Shown one piece after another: positions 6,040-11,288 of a stretch of DNA of 11,288 nucleotides. The stretch is from Candidatus Kapaibacterium sp. (GTDB lineage: Bacteria; Bacteroidota; Ignavibacteria; Kapaibacteriales; UBA2268), in the NCBI GenBank assembly GCA_027858275.1, contig JAQIDA010000252.1:1-11288 (forward strand), in the 5' to 3' direction. The notes under the pieces were generated by a model. It made no database searches and was not told the origin of the DNA. It saw nothing but the letters and a program-made list of their open reading frames with translations. Positions within the stretch are counted from its first letter, which is position 1, and each line of letters begins with the position of its first letter. Made by a program: the position numbers and the translations under genes.

Positions 6040-6692
6040 TGGTCTGTCCTATAAACATTAGTATCAATGTAAAGCTTGGAGTTTTTGCTCTCGTTCTCGG
6101 CATAATCGCCTTGATAATAGGAGATCCTGCTCAAGGCAGCAATGTATCTTTTGATGCAAAAGAAATTTCTATGCTGACTGAAAACAAATCTGACGCAATC
6201 AATCCAACGGACATCGCTGATTGGTTGGTTCAAGGCCGAATGGATTTCATCCTTGTGGATGTCAGCAGCAAGGAAGCTTATGATAAATTGCATATACCCG
6301 GAGCGGTTTGCATGAGCATGAACACTCTGCAGAGCGCGAAACTTCCTCGCAATGAAAAGATCATTCTATATTCCGATGACGATGTGAAAACCGCTCAGGC
6401 ATGGATGATCCTAAAAGGGCTGAAGTACCCGGATATATACAGAGTTGACGGCGGTCTGAACGCTTGGAAATCTTCTGTATTGAATCCAAATATCTCATCT
6501 ACCGCCTCAGGCGAAGAAATACTTGCTTTCGAAAAACGAAAAGTTCTCGCAAGATACTTTGGCGGCGTTCCGACAATGGACGGCGTTGCAATCGTCGAAA
6601 GCGAAGGCGGAATGAAAATCTCGAAACCCGTTTTTGAAGCGGCTTCAGCTGCGCCTAAGAAAAAGAAAAGGGCTAAAAAAGAAGGTTGCTGA
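6039..6692 (+). CDS. Membrane-anchored rhodanese-like protein without catalytic cysteine
   Basis: 217 residues. A hydrophobic segment at 12-28 acts as anchor or uncleaved signal and probably places the rest in the periplasm, on the side of the Tat-exported reductase. Residues 54-145 form a rhodanese fold: FILVDVSSKEAYDKLHIPGA (70-89) and VDGGLNAW (136-143) are standard landmarks. The active-site loop, normally a cysteine-initiated CxxGxR-like loop after the central strand, reads ILYSDDD (109-115), with S112 where the persulfide-carrying cysteine should be. Canonical sulfurtransferase activity is therefore unlikely. Remaining cysteines are C3, C91 and the very last residue C217, after a lysine-rich tail (KKKKRAKKEGC). 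It may bind or relay polysulfide non-covalently, use C217, or be structural. AAAGGGGGAG (6025-6034) precedes ATG 6039, which overlaps the previous stop by one base. It is the last gene of the unit. Confidence 0.85.
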   Translation: MVCPINISINVKLGVFALVLGIIALIIGDPAQGSNVSFDAKEISMLTENKSDAINPTDIADWLVQGRMDFILVDVSSKEAYDKLHIPGAVCMSMNTLQSAKLPRNEKIILYSDDDVKTAQAWMILKGLKYPDIYRVDGGLNAWKSSVLNPNISSTASGEEILAFEKRKVLARYFGGVPTMDGVAIVESEGGMKISKPVFEAASAAPKKKKRAKKEGC

Positions 6693-6726
6693 TTTAGGGG
6701 TTTTGTTTTTGAGTTAGAATTTGTTT

Positions 6727-6757
6727 AGGCTCTGTCTTTGTGGCAGGGCCTTTTTTT
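6727..6757 (+). terminator. Rho-independent terminator ending the sulfur operon
   Basis: An 8-bp stem, AGGCTCTG (6727-6734) pairing with CAGGGCCT (6744-6751) with one G-U pair, has a 9-nt loop and runs into seven T residues (6751-6757). It lies 35 bp past the rhodanese stop. On the opposite strand the stem is not followed by T's, so it does not obviously serve the convergent kinase gene. Confidence 0.85.
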
Positions 6758-6804
6758 GTTGAATTTCCTAAGTTTCAATATAAACTGTAGCAATCCTCAC
6801 TCAA

Positions 6805-8961
6805 TTAAAACTGCCCCTTGAATTCATGTACTAATCTAAGAGCTTCTTCAAAGTCATATTCTTGGACTTTAGATAATATTTCAAGAAGTGTTTCTTTGTT
6901 TTTCCCTGCCCACTTTGGCTCTAATATTTCATCAATTTTTGCAATTGCATCATAATCATCATCTTCAAGTAATTCAATGAGTTCTTTTACTAAAGAATTT
7001 AGTTTGTCGTGGTCGATTTCAACCGCGGTTTCATTTTCTGTAACTTCGTGTTCTTCAGACATCTGACCGGAAACTAATTCCTCAGAGATGTTTTCGGGTT
7101 TAAGGGGAACATAAGACTTATCGGATTTTTTGAAATCTAACACGAAACTAAATGTACTTCCTTCATTTAACTCACTTTCTATGAAAATTTCTCCGCCCAT
7201 TAGCTTAATAATTTTATTACAAAGGGATAATCCCAATCCAATACCGCCGTGTTTTCGAGTAGAATTTCCGTCTAATTGAGTAAAAGTATTGAAAGCTTCA
7301 CTGATCCTGTCATTCGGTATACCAATTCCGCTGTCTTTAACGGCAAAAATAATTCTACAAGTATCTTCTTTTTTGCTCAGCATATTAGCTGAAACGGCTA
7401 TAAATCCGGTCTCGGTAAATTTAATTGCGTTATCTACCAATAAAGCTAAGGCATGTAATAATTGTTTCGAATCTCCTATTAATACTTGAGGTATTGAATC
7501 ATCATTTTCAAACCTAAGCTCCAAGCCTTTTTTAGCCGTGTCTTTTTGGTAAGTGTTTTTTAGTGAATTGAATAAATCAGCAAGATAAAAATCAATATCC
7601 TCAAGAATTAATGATTTTTGGTCTGCAAGTGAATAATCCAGAATATTATCAATCATATTTGATAGTTGAAGCACTGAATTTTCCACATTCCCGATCATTT
7701 TCAATATGTGAGAATCATTATTTTTCATTTTCACTAATTGTGTATTACCATTGATAACATTCAATGGTGTTCGAAACTCATGACTAATATTCGCCAAAAT
7801 ATTGGTTTTTAATTCTGATGCTTCCTCAGCTTTCCCCAATGCAATATTCAACTCATATGTTCTTTCGAGAACCCTTCCTTCCAGTTCAGCGATCAAATTA
7901 GAAATTCTAACAGTGTTTTCTTTGTTTCCTAATCTCATCTTTGATAGATACCAAATAAGAATTGTTGTCAGGCATAAGAACAGGACTAAACTAAAATTAG
8001 TAACTTGAGACCAAGGCGGAATTAGACTCGATTCTTCAATAAATGATATAATTTTATAAGATTCTTCAATTTCGATTTTGTTCTCATTTCCGTCAACCAA
8101 AGGTAAATTGTTTTTATCCAGAATTGTTGAAAATGTAAATAGTCCGTTGTCAGTCTCAAATTGCCCGAATTTTTCAGAGGAAATAGTGTTCCATTCTTCC
8201 GGAAAATCTTTTGAAATCCTTTCCGTCTGCTTGTTGAACATAAAGCCCCATTCCACATCTCTTGATGGTCCTTTAATCCAATATCCGGCAGAATTGACAA
8301 GATAGATATTACCGAGTGATGCCTCTGATTGTCGCTCCAGTTTATTCAGCAAATTCCCGGCAAGAAAATTCAAAACGACCAGTCCTATTTTTTTAGAATC
8401 CTTTGTAATAACGGGGTAAGTAATTCTTATCATAGGCTTTATAGGAATTTCAATCTTTTTGTACTCAATATTCAGGTCAAAGGGAGAAATATATAATTTA
8501 TTGTTTAACTTGATCCCATTTTCAAAATAATACCTGTTTCCTTTATTTTGTAATTCATTATTGGGGACAATTCGACTTACTCCGTTGCCTCCGTTTACTC
8601 GAACAATTTCGTTCCCGTTGATATCAATAAATCTTACTTGATCATAAACATCTTTTTTATCTGTAAATACTTGTAGTTCTTTTGCCATTTTTAAATTAGG
8701 TTCACCGGAACTTAAATCATCACTATGACCAAGAATTAATTCTGAAATAATTATGGCATCAGTAAATCTGTAAAGCAGACTTTTCTCAAAATCATTTTTT
8801 CCGTTGTTAACTCTATGATACTCATCAATAGAAATTCTGTCAATATATTCATTTTTTAAGGTGCCTGTAAAAATGACAAATATCACTACAACAATAATAG
8901 TAACCGGGAAAAATATTTTCAAAAACTCTTTTATCAGCTTACCGGAAAGAATACCGCTCAT
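6805..8961 (-). CDS. Orphan membrane sensor histidine kinase with Cache-like sensor region
   Basis: 718 residues. The first membrane helix (15-33) and second (about 323-340) enclose a periplasmic region of about 290 residues. It resembles a double Cache small-molecule sensor: VRFIDINGNEIVRVN at 109-123, then IRITYPVI and GLVVLNFLAGNLL around 178-206. A short coiled coil (about 350-390) leads to the dimerisation domain with H394 in NISHEFRTPLN. The ATP-binding domain has N511 (LLVDNAIKF), DSGIGIP (543-549) and GGIGLGLSLC (572-581), so the kinase looks intact. A 100-residue acidic, helical tail follows, without a receiver or clear phosphotransfer histidine. AAGGA precedes the ATG on the minus strand (8968-8972). 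No response regulator is encoded nearby, so the partner is elsewhere. It is convergent with the sulfur operon and divergent from the broken sensor gene. Ligand unknown. Confidence 0.92.
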   Translation of the reverse strand: MSGILSGKLIKEFLKIFFPVTIIVVVIFVIFTGTLKNEYIDRISIDEYHRVNNGKNDFEKSLLYRFTDAIIISELILGHSDDLSSGEPNLKMAKELQVFTDKKDVYDQVRFIDINGNEIVRVNGGNGVSRIVPNNELQNKGNRYYFENGIKLNNKLYISPFDLNIEYKKIEIPIKPMIRITYPVITKDSKKIGLVVLNFLAGNLLNKLERQSEASLGNIYLVNSAGYWIKGPSRDVEWGFMFNKQTERISKDFPEEWNTISSEKFGQFETDNGLFTFSTILDKNNLPLVDGNENKIEIEESYKIISFIEESSLIPPWSQVTNFSLVLFLCLTTILIWYLSKMRLGNKENTVRISNLIAELEGRVLERTYELNIALGKAEEASELKTNILANISHEFRTPLNVINGNTQLVKMKNNDSHILKMIGNVENSVLQLSNMIDNILDYSLADQKSLILEDIDFYLADLFNSLKNTYQKDTAKKGLELRFENDDSIPQVLIGDSKQLLHALALLVDNAIKFTETGFIAVSANMLSKKEDTCRIIFAVKDSGIGIPNDRISEAFNTFTQLDGNSTRKHGGIGLGLSLCNKIIKLMGGEIFIESELNEGSTFSFVLDFKKSDKSYVPLKPENISEELVSGQMSEEHEVTENETAVEIDHDKLNSLVKELIELLEDDDYDAIAKIDEILEPKWAGKNKETLLEILSKVQEYDFEEALRLVHEFKGQF

Positions 8962-9005
8962 TTTGTTTCCTTTTGATTTAATCGTTCAGTGCCTACAAGA
9001 CAAAA

Positions 9006-9027
9006 GCCACATTTTCAAATATGTGGC
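9006..9027 (-). promoter_or_regulatory. Hairpin in the kinase leader, possible attenuator or terminator
   Basis: GCCACAT (9006-9012) and ATGTGGC (9021-9027) form a perfect 7-bp inverted repeat with an 8-nt loop. Read leftward, the stem is followed by TTTTGT, about 45 nt before the kinase ATG. It could attenuate kinase transcription or stop leftward read-through. The short stem and T run make it weak. Confidence 0.4.
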
Positions 9028-9051
9028 AAATCACTGATTACAGCCAATTTC

Positions 9052-9080
9052 AATTTAATGAATATCTAAATGAAAGTCAA
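9052..9080 (-). promoter_or_regulatory. Sigma-70-like promoter candidate for the histidine kinase
   Basis: On the minus strand, TTGACT (9080-9075) and TAAATT (9057-9052) are separated by exactly 17 nt. This gives a leader of roughly 85 nt that contains the hairpin at 9006-9027. If the host uses mainly Bacteroidota-type promoters this match may be chance. Confidence 0.3.
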
Positions 9081-9146
9081 ATTAGTTTTAGATTAGTCCT
9101 TGATCTATAAGCATAAAACTCGATGATACACTATGTGTTTATTTTC

Positions 9147-9179
9147 AAATATTTCCTACAGATCTATTTGGAAATAATT
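9147..9179. repeat. Imperfect inverted repeat in the divergent region
   Basis: AAATATTTCC (9147-9156) and GGAAATAATT (9170-9179) pair over nine of ten positions across a 13-nt spacer. The short repeat TTCAAAT also occurs at 9144-9150 and 9178-9184. It could be a regulator site for the rightward transcript. The AT-rich background lowers its weight. Confidence 0.3.
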
Positions 9180-9291
9180 CAAATGGAGAGGGTTTAATTA
9201 TGAAAAAATATATAGTTATACCCGGTAAATTCTGTGTATTATTGGCATAATTATTGTAGTATCATTATGGTACTGAAATAATTGTTTGTTT

Positions 9292-9298
9292 GAGGTGA
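9292..9298 (+). promoter_or_regulatory. Strong Shine-Dalgarno site for the small ORF at 9301
   Basis: GAGGTGA matches seven consecutive bases of the anti-Shine-Dalgarno complement and lies at suitable spacing before GTG 9301. It is the main evidence that the small frame is translated. Confidence 0.45.
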
Positions 9299-9300
9299 CT

Positions 9301-9444
9301 GTGAAACGCGTTCGTATCTCTTTCAAGACATGGCTTCTAAAAAGAGACATGTATCATTGTGATAATTCTCAAAACAATTCTGCACTCATACTTCAAACAG
9401 TATTCGGCACTATTATTAATGACAAACGGAGAAGCAAAAGATGA
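9301..9444 (+). CDS. Small basic protein of unknown function, coupled to the disrupted sensor gene
   Basis: A 47-codon frame starting with GTG, beginning MKRVRISFKTWLLKRD and ending NDKRRSKR. It is rich in lysine and arginine, has one cysteine (C19) and no membrane helix or known domain that I recognise. Support comes from the full-strength GAGGTGA just upstream and from its stop overlapping the start of the sensor gene by ATGA (9441-9444), the same coupling style used in the sulfur operon. It could be a genuine small protein, or a translated leader that delivers ribosomes to the sensor gene. Its frame has no other support, and I cannot assess conservation. Confidence 0.35.
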   Translation: MKRVRISFKTWLLKRDMYHCDNSQNNSALILQTVFGTIINDKRRSKR

Positions 9445-9791
9445 TTTCCAAGTCAACACCTTTTCATAAGAGTTTTAGCGGACGGATTATGCTGTCGTTA
9501 GTTTTACCGTTTATTGTCGTTCTCGTTGCTACAATATGGCATATGACCTATAATATTTTCGAGGATGAATATGATGATCACACATTAATGTTAAAAAATC
9601 TGTCAGACAGAATAGCATCAGAAATTGAGCAGACTTATAAAAGGGGTGTATTGGTTTCACGAACTATGTCCGCGGCACAAGAAAACGGCATGTTCGGAGA
9701 CAGTGAAAGGTCCTTAGCGTTTGCTCACAAAATATTGATTGATTTTCCCGAGTTCACAGGTTCTTATTTTGCTTGTACGTCGTCAGAATAA
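9441..9791 (+). pseudogene. N-terminal fragment of a Cache-type membrane sensor, cut by an insertion sequence
   Basis: The readable protein is 116 residues, of which only 1-111 are native; the final CTSSE and stop (9774-9791) come from the insertion sequence. A basic N-terminus and one membrane helix (about 16-36, IMLSLVLPFIVVLVATI) lead into a helical stretch and FPEFTGSYFA (102-111). This is the start of a periplasmic Cache domain of the kind that opens chemotaxis receptors, histidine kinases and PP2C-type phosphatases. The output domain is missing, so the class cannot be decided; a chemotaxis receptor is my first guess. GGAG (9428-9431) precedes ATG 9441. The gene is divergent from the intact kinase, so two Cache-type sensors flanked the same promoter region before disruption. 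Confidence 0.72.
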
Positions 9792-9830
9792 ATTGAACAC
9801 AATCAGCAAAAAGCTAATAGATAGATTTTC
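9774..9830. repeat. Left terminal inverted repeat of the insertion sequence
   Basis: Besides the 15-bp tip, a second matching block (9806-9830, from GCAAAAA to ATTTTC) aligns with the other end with only a base gap on each side. The imperfect repeat is therefore about 57 bp. It is the end downstream of orfB. Confidence 0.7.
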
Positions 9831-9858
9831 AATTATTTAATATACAAAATATAACTAA

Positions 9859-10839
9859 TTAGCCAACTCCTTTCAGGTTAAATTTCTTTCTGTTTTGTAA
9901 TGTAAGTTTTTTGATTTTTTCTCTTTTTGTTTCAATCTCCCTGTAGCGCCCGAAGAAAACATCGGCAGGAGTCACATTGTTTAGAGATTCATGATATCTT
10001 TCATGATTATAAAAGTCCATAAACTGTGCTATCCGGGTTTCTAAGTCCCAGGAATAGTAATAATGATCAAGCTTGACTATATTCTTCATTGAACGATGGA
10101 AACGCTCGATCTTTCCTTGTGTCTGAGGATGATACGGAGCTCCTCTGCTATGTTCCATTTTGTTACTGTTTAAGTAGTCTTTAAGCTCAGCCGACAAGTA
10201 ACACGGACCATTATCCGACAACAGTCTGGGTTTGTGCCTAACTTTAACTTTGTCAACGCCTGTGGCATCAATAGCCATATCAAGAACAACCTTAACATCT
10301 TCCGCTTTCATTGAGTTAAAAAGCCTCCAGCTCAGAACATAACGTGAATAATCATCAAGAACAGTAGCAAGGTAATACCAGCCCCATCCGGTGATCCTAA
10401 AATAAGTAAAATCAGTCTGCCACAACTCATTGATTCTATGAGTTGGATCTTGGAATTTGTCGCTTGCTGACAGAAGAATAAAAGCAGGGCTTGTAATCAG
10501 GTCGTAGCTCTTTAGAATGCGATATACACTTGATTCTGATATGTAATATCCTTCTGTATCTGTTATATACCAAGCAAGCTCCCTGGGCGATTTATCGGGC
10601 TTATCAAGGGCTATTTCTACTATCCTGTCTTTCTCTGTATCAGGAATCTTATTCCAGAACCGTTTGGGGCCTTTATCCTTGTTTTTCAGACCTTCGTATC
10701 CATCAGCCAAGTAGCGCCTATACCAATTATAGAAGCTGCTTCTGTTAACATTTAGCTCTGAAAGAGTCTTTCTGACACTGAGTTCTGAGTTTTCTACTAT
10801 TCGGATTATCTCCATTTTCTCTCCGACTGAATATCTCAT
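9859..10839 (-). CDS. IS3-type transposase OrfB (DDE integrase domain)
   Basis: 326 residues. Residues 1-60 form a helix-turn-helix (KTLSELNVNRSSFYNWYRRY), followed by a second HTH-like region to about 118. The rve-type catalytic core carries D143 (WQTDFTYF), D209 (LLSDNGP) and E245 (GKIERFH), a D-D-35-E spacing. The C-terminal FYNHERYHESLNNVTPADV is typical of IS3 OrfB. All catalytic residues are present, so the enzyme looks functional. Its ATG overlaps the OrfA stop by ATGA (10836-10839), allowing separate translation; the frame is also open upstream of the ATG as far as the A8 tract in orfA, so an OrfAB fusion of 447 residues can be made by a -1 frameshift. It cuts and joins the element ends. 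Confidence 0.93.
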   Translation of the reverse strand: MRYSVGEKMEIIRIVENSELSVRKTLSELNVNRSSFYNWYRRYLADGYEGLKNKDKGPKRFWNKIPDTEKDRIVEIALDKPDKSPRELAWYITDTEGYYISESSVYRILKSYDLITSPAFILLSASDKFQDPTHRINELWQTDFTYFRITGWGWYYLATVLDDYSRYVLSWRLFNSMKAEDVKVVLDMAIDATGVDKVKVRHKPRLLSDNGPCYLSAELKDYLNSNKMEHSRGAPYHPQTQGKIERFHRSMKNIVKLDHYYYSWDLETRIAQFMDFYNHERYHESLNNVTPADVFFGRYREIETKREKIKKLTLQNRKKFNLKGVG

Positions 10840-11201
10840 AGCTGATCCGTATCTGAATCCAAGCCATTTAAGCTTTTTTTTAAGACTCGGTTCTTTAGTG
10901 ATAGTTCAGCTACCAGTTCTTTTAGTTGGCTGTTTTCTGATCTCAAGCCGGTTACTTCACTACTGTTGGCTTCCCTTATTGTATCGCCCGACAGTCTCTT
11001 TTGACCTGCTTCTAAAAAGTCTTTGCTCCACTTGTAGTAAACATTGGGATTAATACCTTCCCGCCTGCATAATTCAGCTATTGAGTATTCACCTTTTAAG
11101 CCTTCAAGTACAATCCTAATTTTCTCTTCTGCAGAATACTTCTTCCTGGTTTTTCTTTTGATGTCTTTTACGATTGATTCAGGACTTGTTCTCTTCTTCA
11201 T
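10836..11201 (-). CDS. IS3-type transposase OrfA (DNA-binding helix-turn-helix)
   Basis: 121 residues. A basic N-terminus (KRKTRKKYS, 15-23) is followed by an IS3/IS911-type helix-turn-helix at about 24-64 (EEKIRIVLEGLKGEYSIAEL, then CRREGINPNVYYKWSK). Residues 83-111 form a leucine-heptad coiled coil (LRSENSQLKELVAELSLKNR and LKKSL) as used by IS3 OrfA proteins for dimerisation. It recognises the element ends, and alone may inhibit or regulate transposition. GAGG on the minus strand (11210-11207) lies 5 nt before the ATG. Codons 107-110 (TTA AAA AAA AGC) contain the A8 run proposed as a frameshift site. No damage is visible. Confidence 0.92.
   Translation of the reverse strand: MKKRTSPESIVKDIKRKTRKKYSAEEKIRIVLEGLKGEYSIAELCRREGINPNVYYKWSKDFLEAGQKRLSGDTIREANSSEVTGLRSENSQLKELVAELSLKNRVLKKSLNGLDSDTDQL
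10874..10881 (-). other. A8 slippery tract in orfA, candidate programmed -1 frameshift site
   Basis: Read on the minus strand the codons are TTA AAA AAA AGC. Slipping back one base on A-AAA-AAA leads to KLKWLGFRYGSA and then directly into the OrfB methionine without a stop. IS3 elements commonly make their OrfAB transposase this way. The geometry is exact; use in vivo is inferred. Confidence 0.6.
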
Positions 11202-11231
11202 TTTAACCTCAATTTATTAGGTAAATTCTTA

Positions 11232-11288
11232 GAAAACTATCCAATAATTTTTATGCCAAAGTGGTATAAATGTTTCTGAAGGGGTACA
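11232..11288. repeat. Right terminal inverted repeat of the insertion sequence
   Basis: Reads inward from the last base of the window as TGTACCCCTTCAGAA, with a further block GCATAAAAATTATTGG followed by ATAGTTTTC that matches the left end. It is the orfA-proximal end and should contain the transposase promoter. Confidence 0.7.
11250..11270. repeat. Near-perfect 21-bp palindrome inside the right IS end
   Basis: TTTATGCCA-AAG-TGGTATAAA: the arms pair at eight of nine positions around a 3-bp centre. It lies inside the right repeat, 49 bp or more before the orfA start, and the left end has only a degraded version. It is a candidate binding site for OrfA or for a repressor of transposase expression. 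Confidence 0.45.

Larger units (their letters stand above)
8962..9300. other. Divergent intergenic region between the histidine kinase and the small ORF
   Basis: This 339-bp AT-rich region holds a possible kinase promoter and leader hairpin (separate entries) and an inverted repeat at 9147-9179. It also has a very short open frame at 9200-9250 with a strong GGAGAGGG (9185-9192) in front, encoding MKKYIVIPGKFCVLLA. In another frame just after it (to the TGA ending at about 9275) the DNA would encode ILCIIGIIIVVSLWY, a membrane-helix-like peptide. The two parts read like one small membrane peptide split by a frameshift, or a leader peptide; neither is established. I see no RNA gene. Confidence 0.4.
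9774..11288 (-). mobile_element. IS3-type insertion sequence, 1515 bp
   Basis: The left tip TGTACGTCGTCAGAA (9774-9788) and the inverted right tip TGTACCCCTTCAGAA (11288-11274) match at 12 of 15 positions, and both begin with the TG...CA ends usual for IS3 elements. Between them lie two transposase genes on the minus strand (orfA, orfB) with a D-D-35-E integrase domain. Length, gene order and ends form a complete element. It interrupts the sensor gene at 9441. The base before the left tip ends a possible 3-bp target duplication (GCT, 9771-9773), but the matching right flank is outside the window, whose last base is exactly the tip of the element. Confidence 0.88.

Noticed and set aside
6771..6786. 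AGTTT-N6-AAACT inverted repeat as terminator of the histidine kinase gene
   Set aside because: Five AT-rich base pairs without a following T run on the minus strand; too weak to call.
8022..8300. Open frames on both strands inside the histidine kinase gene (also near 8078-8305, 7289-7489 and 7802-8008)
   Set aside because: All lie within the continuous kinase frame and translate to sequences without domains.
1..11288. CRISPR array, tRNA or rRNA gene, toxin-antitoxin pair, phage genes
   Set aside because: No regularly spaced repeats, no cloverleaf or rRNA-like sequence, and no matching proteins were seen. The only mobile element is the IS at the right end.

Overview
The window looks like part of an anaerobic, probably Bacteroidota or related (FCB-group) chromosome. 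It is AT-rich. The regulatory gene at 697 is preceded by a promoter of the Bacteroidota type (CTTG, 20 nt, TATGTTTG). The partial gene at the left edge resembles Rid-family proteins I associate with that phylum. Against a typical member, several genes have strong Shine-Dalgarno sites (GGAGG, GGGGGA, AAGGAG), so the assignment is tentative and rests on no database comparison.

Layout. Positions 2-262 hold the 3' end of a Rid/YjgF-family gene. After a 430-bp gap with a promoter and a three-half-site dyad (658-689) comes a rightward seven-gene unit (697-6692). In order it encodes a MerR-type regulator with a cysteine-rich tail, a Tat-exported molybdopterin oxidoreductase of the polysulfide/thiosulfate reductase type, a 16-cysteine iron-sulfur subunit, an NrfD/PsrC-type membrane subunit, two half-length YeeE/YedE (thiosulfate-transporter-type) membrane proteins, and a membrane-anchored rhodanese-like protein lacking the catalytic cysteine. 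Genes overlap or nearly touch apart from one 50-bp gap before the first YeeE/YedE gene, and the unit closes with an intrinsic terminator at 6727-6757. I read it as a module for respiratory reduction of sulfane sulfur (polysulfide, elemental sulfur or thiosulfate) with sulfur uptake and handling. The exact substrate cannot be read from sequence.

A convergent gene (8961 to 6805, minus strand) encodes an orphan membrane sensor histidine kinase with a Cache-like periplasmic region and an unusual C-terminal helical tail. Its upstream region holds a promoter-like sequence and a leader hairpin, and is shared with a rightward unit: a small ORF (9301-9444) overlapping by ATGA the start of a second membrane sensor (9441).

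That second sensor is broken. A 1515-bp IS3-type insertion sequence (9774-11288) begins exactly at its codon 112. The IS carries imperfect terminal inverted repeats of about 57 bp, a two-gene transposase with a D-D-35-E catalytic triad, an A8 tract in frame for -1 frameshifting into a 447-aa fusion, and a near-perfect 21-bp subterminal palindrome. Its far tip coincides with the last base of the window, so the remaining part of the sensor and the other flank are not visible. I saw no CRISPR array, tRNA or rRNA gene.
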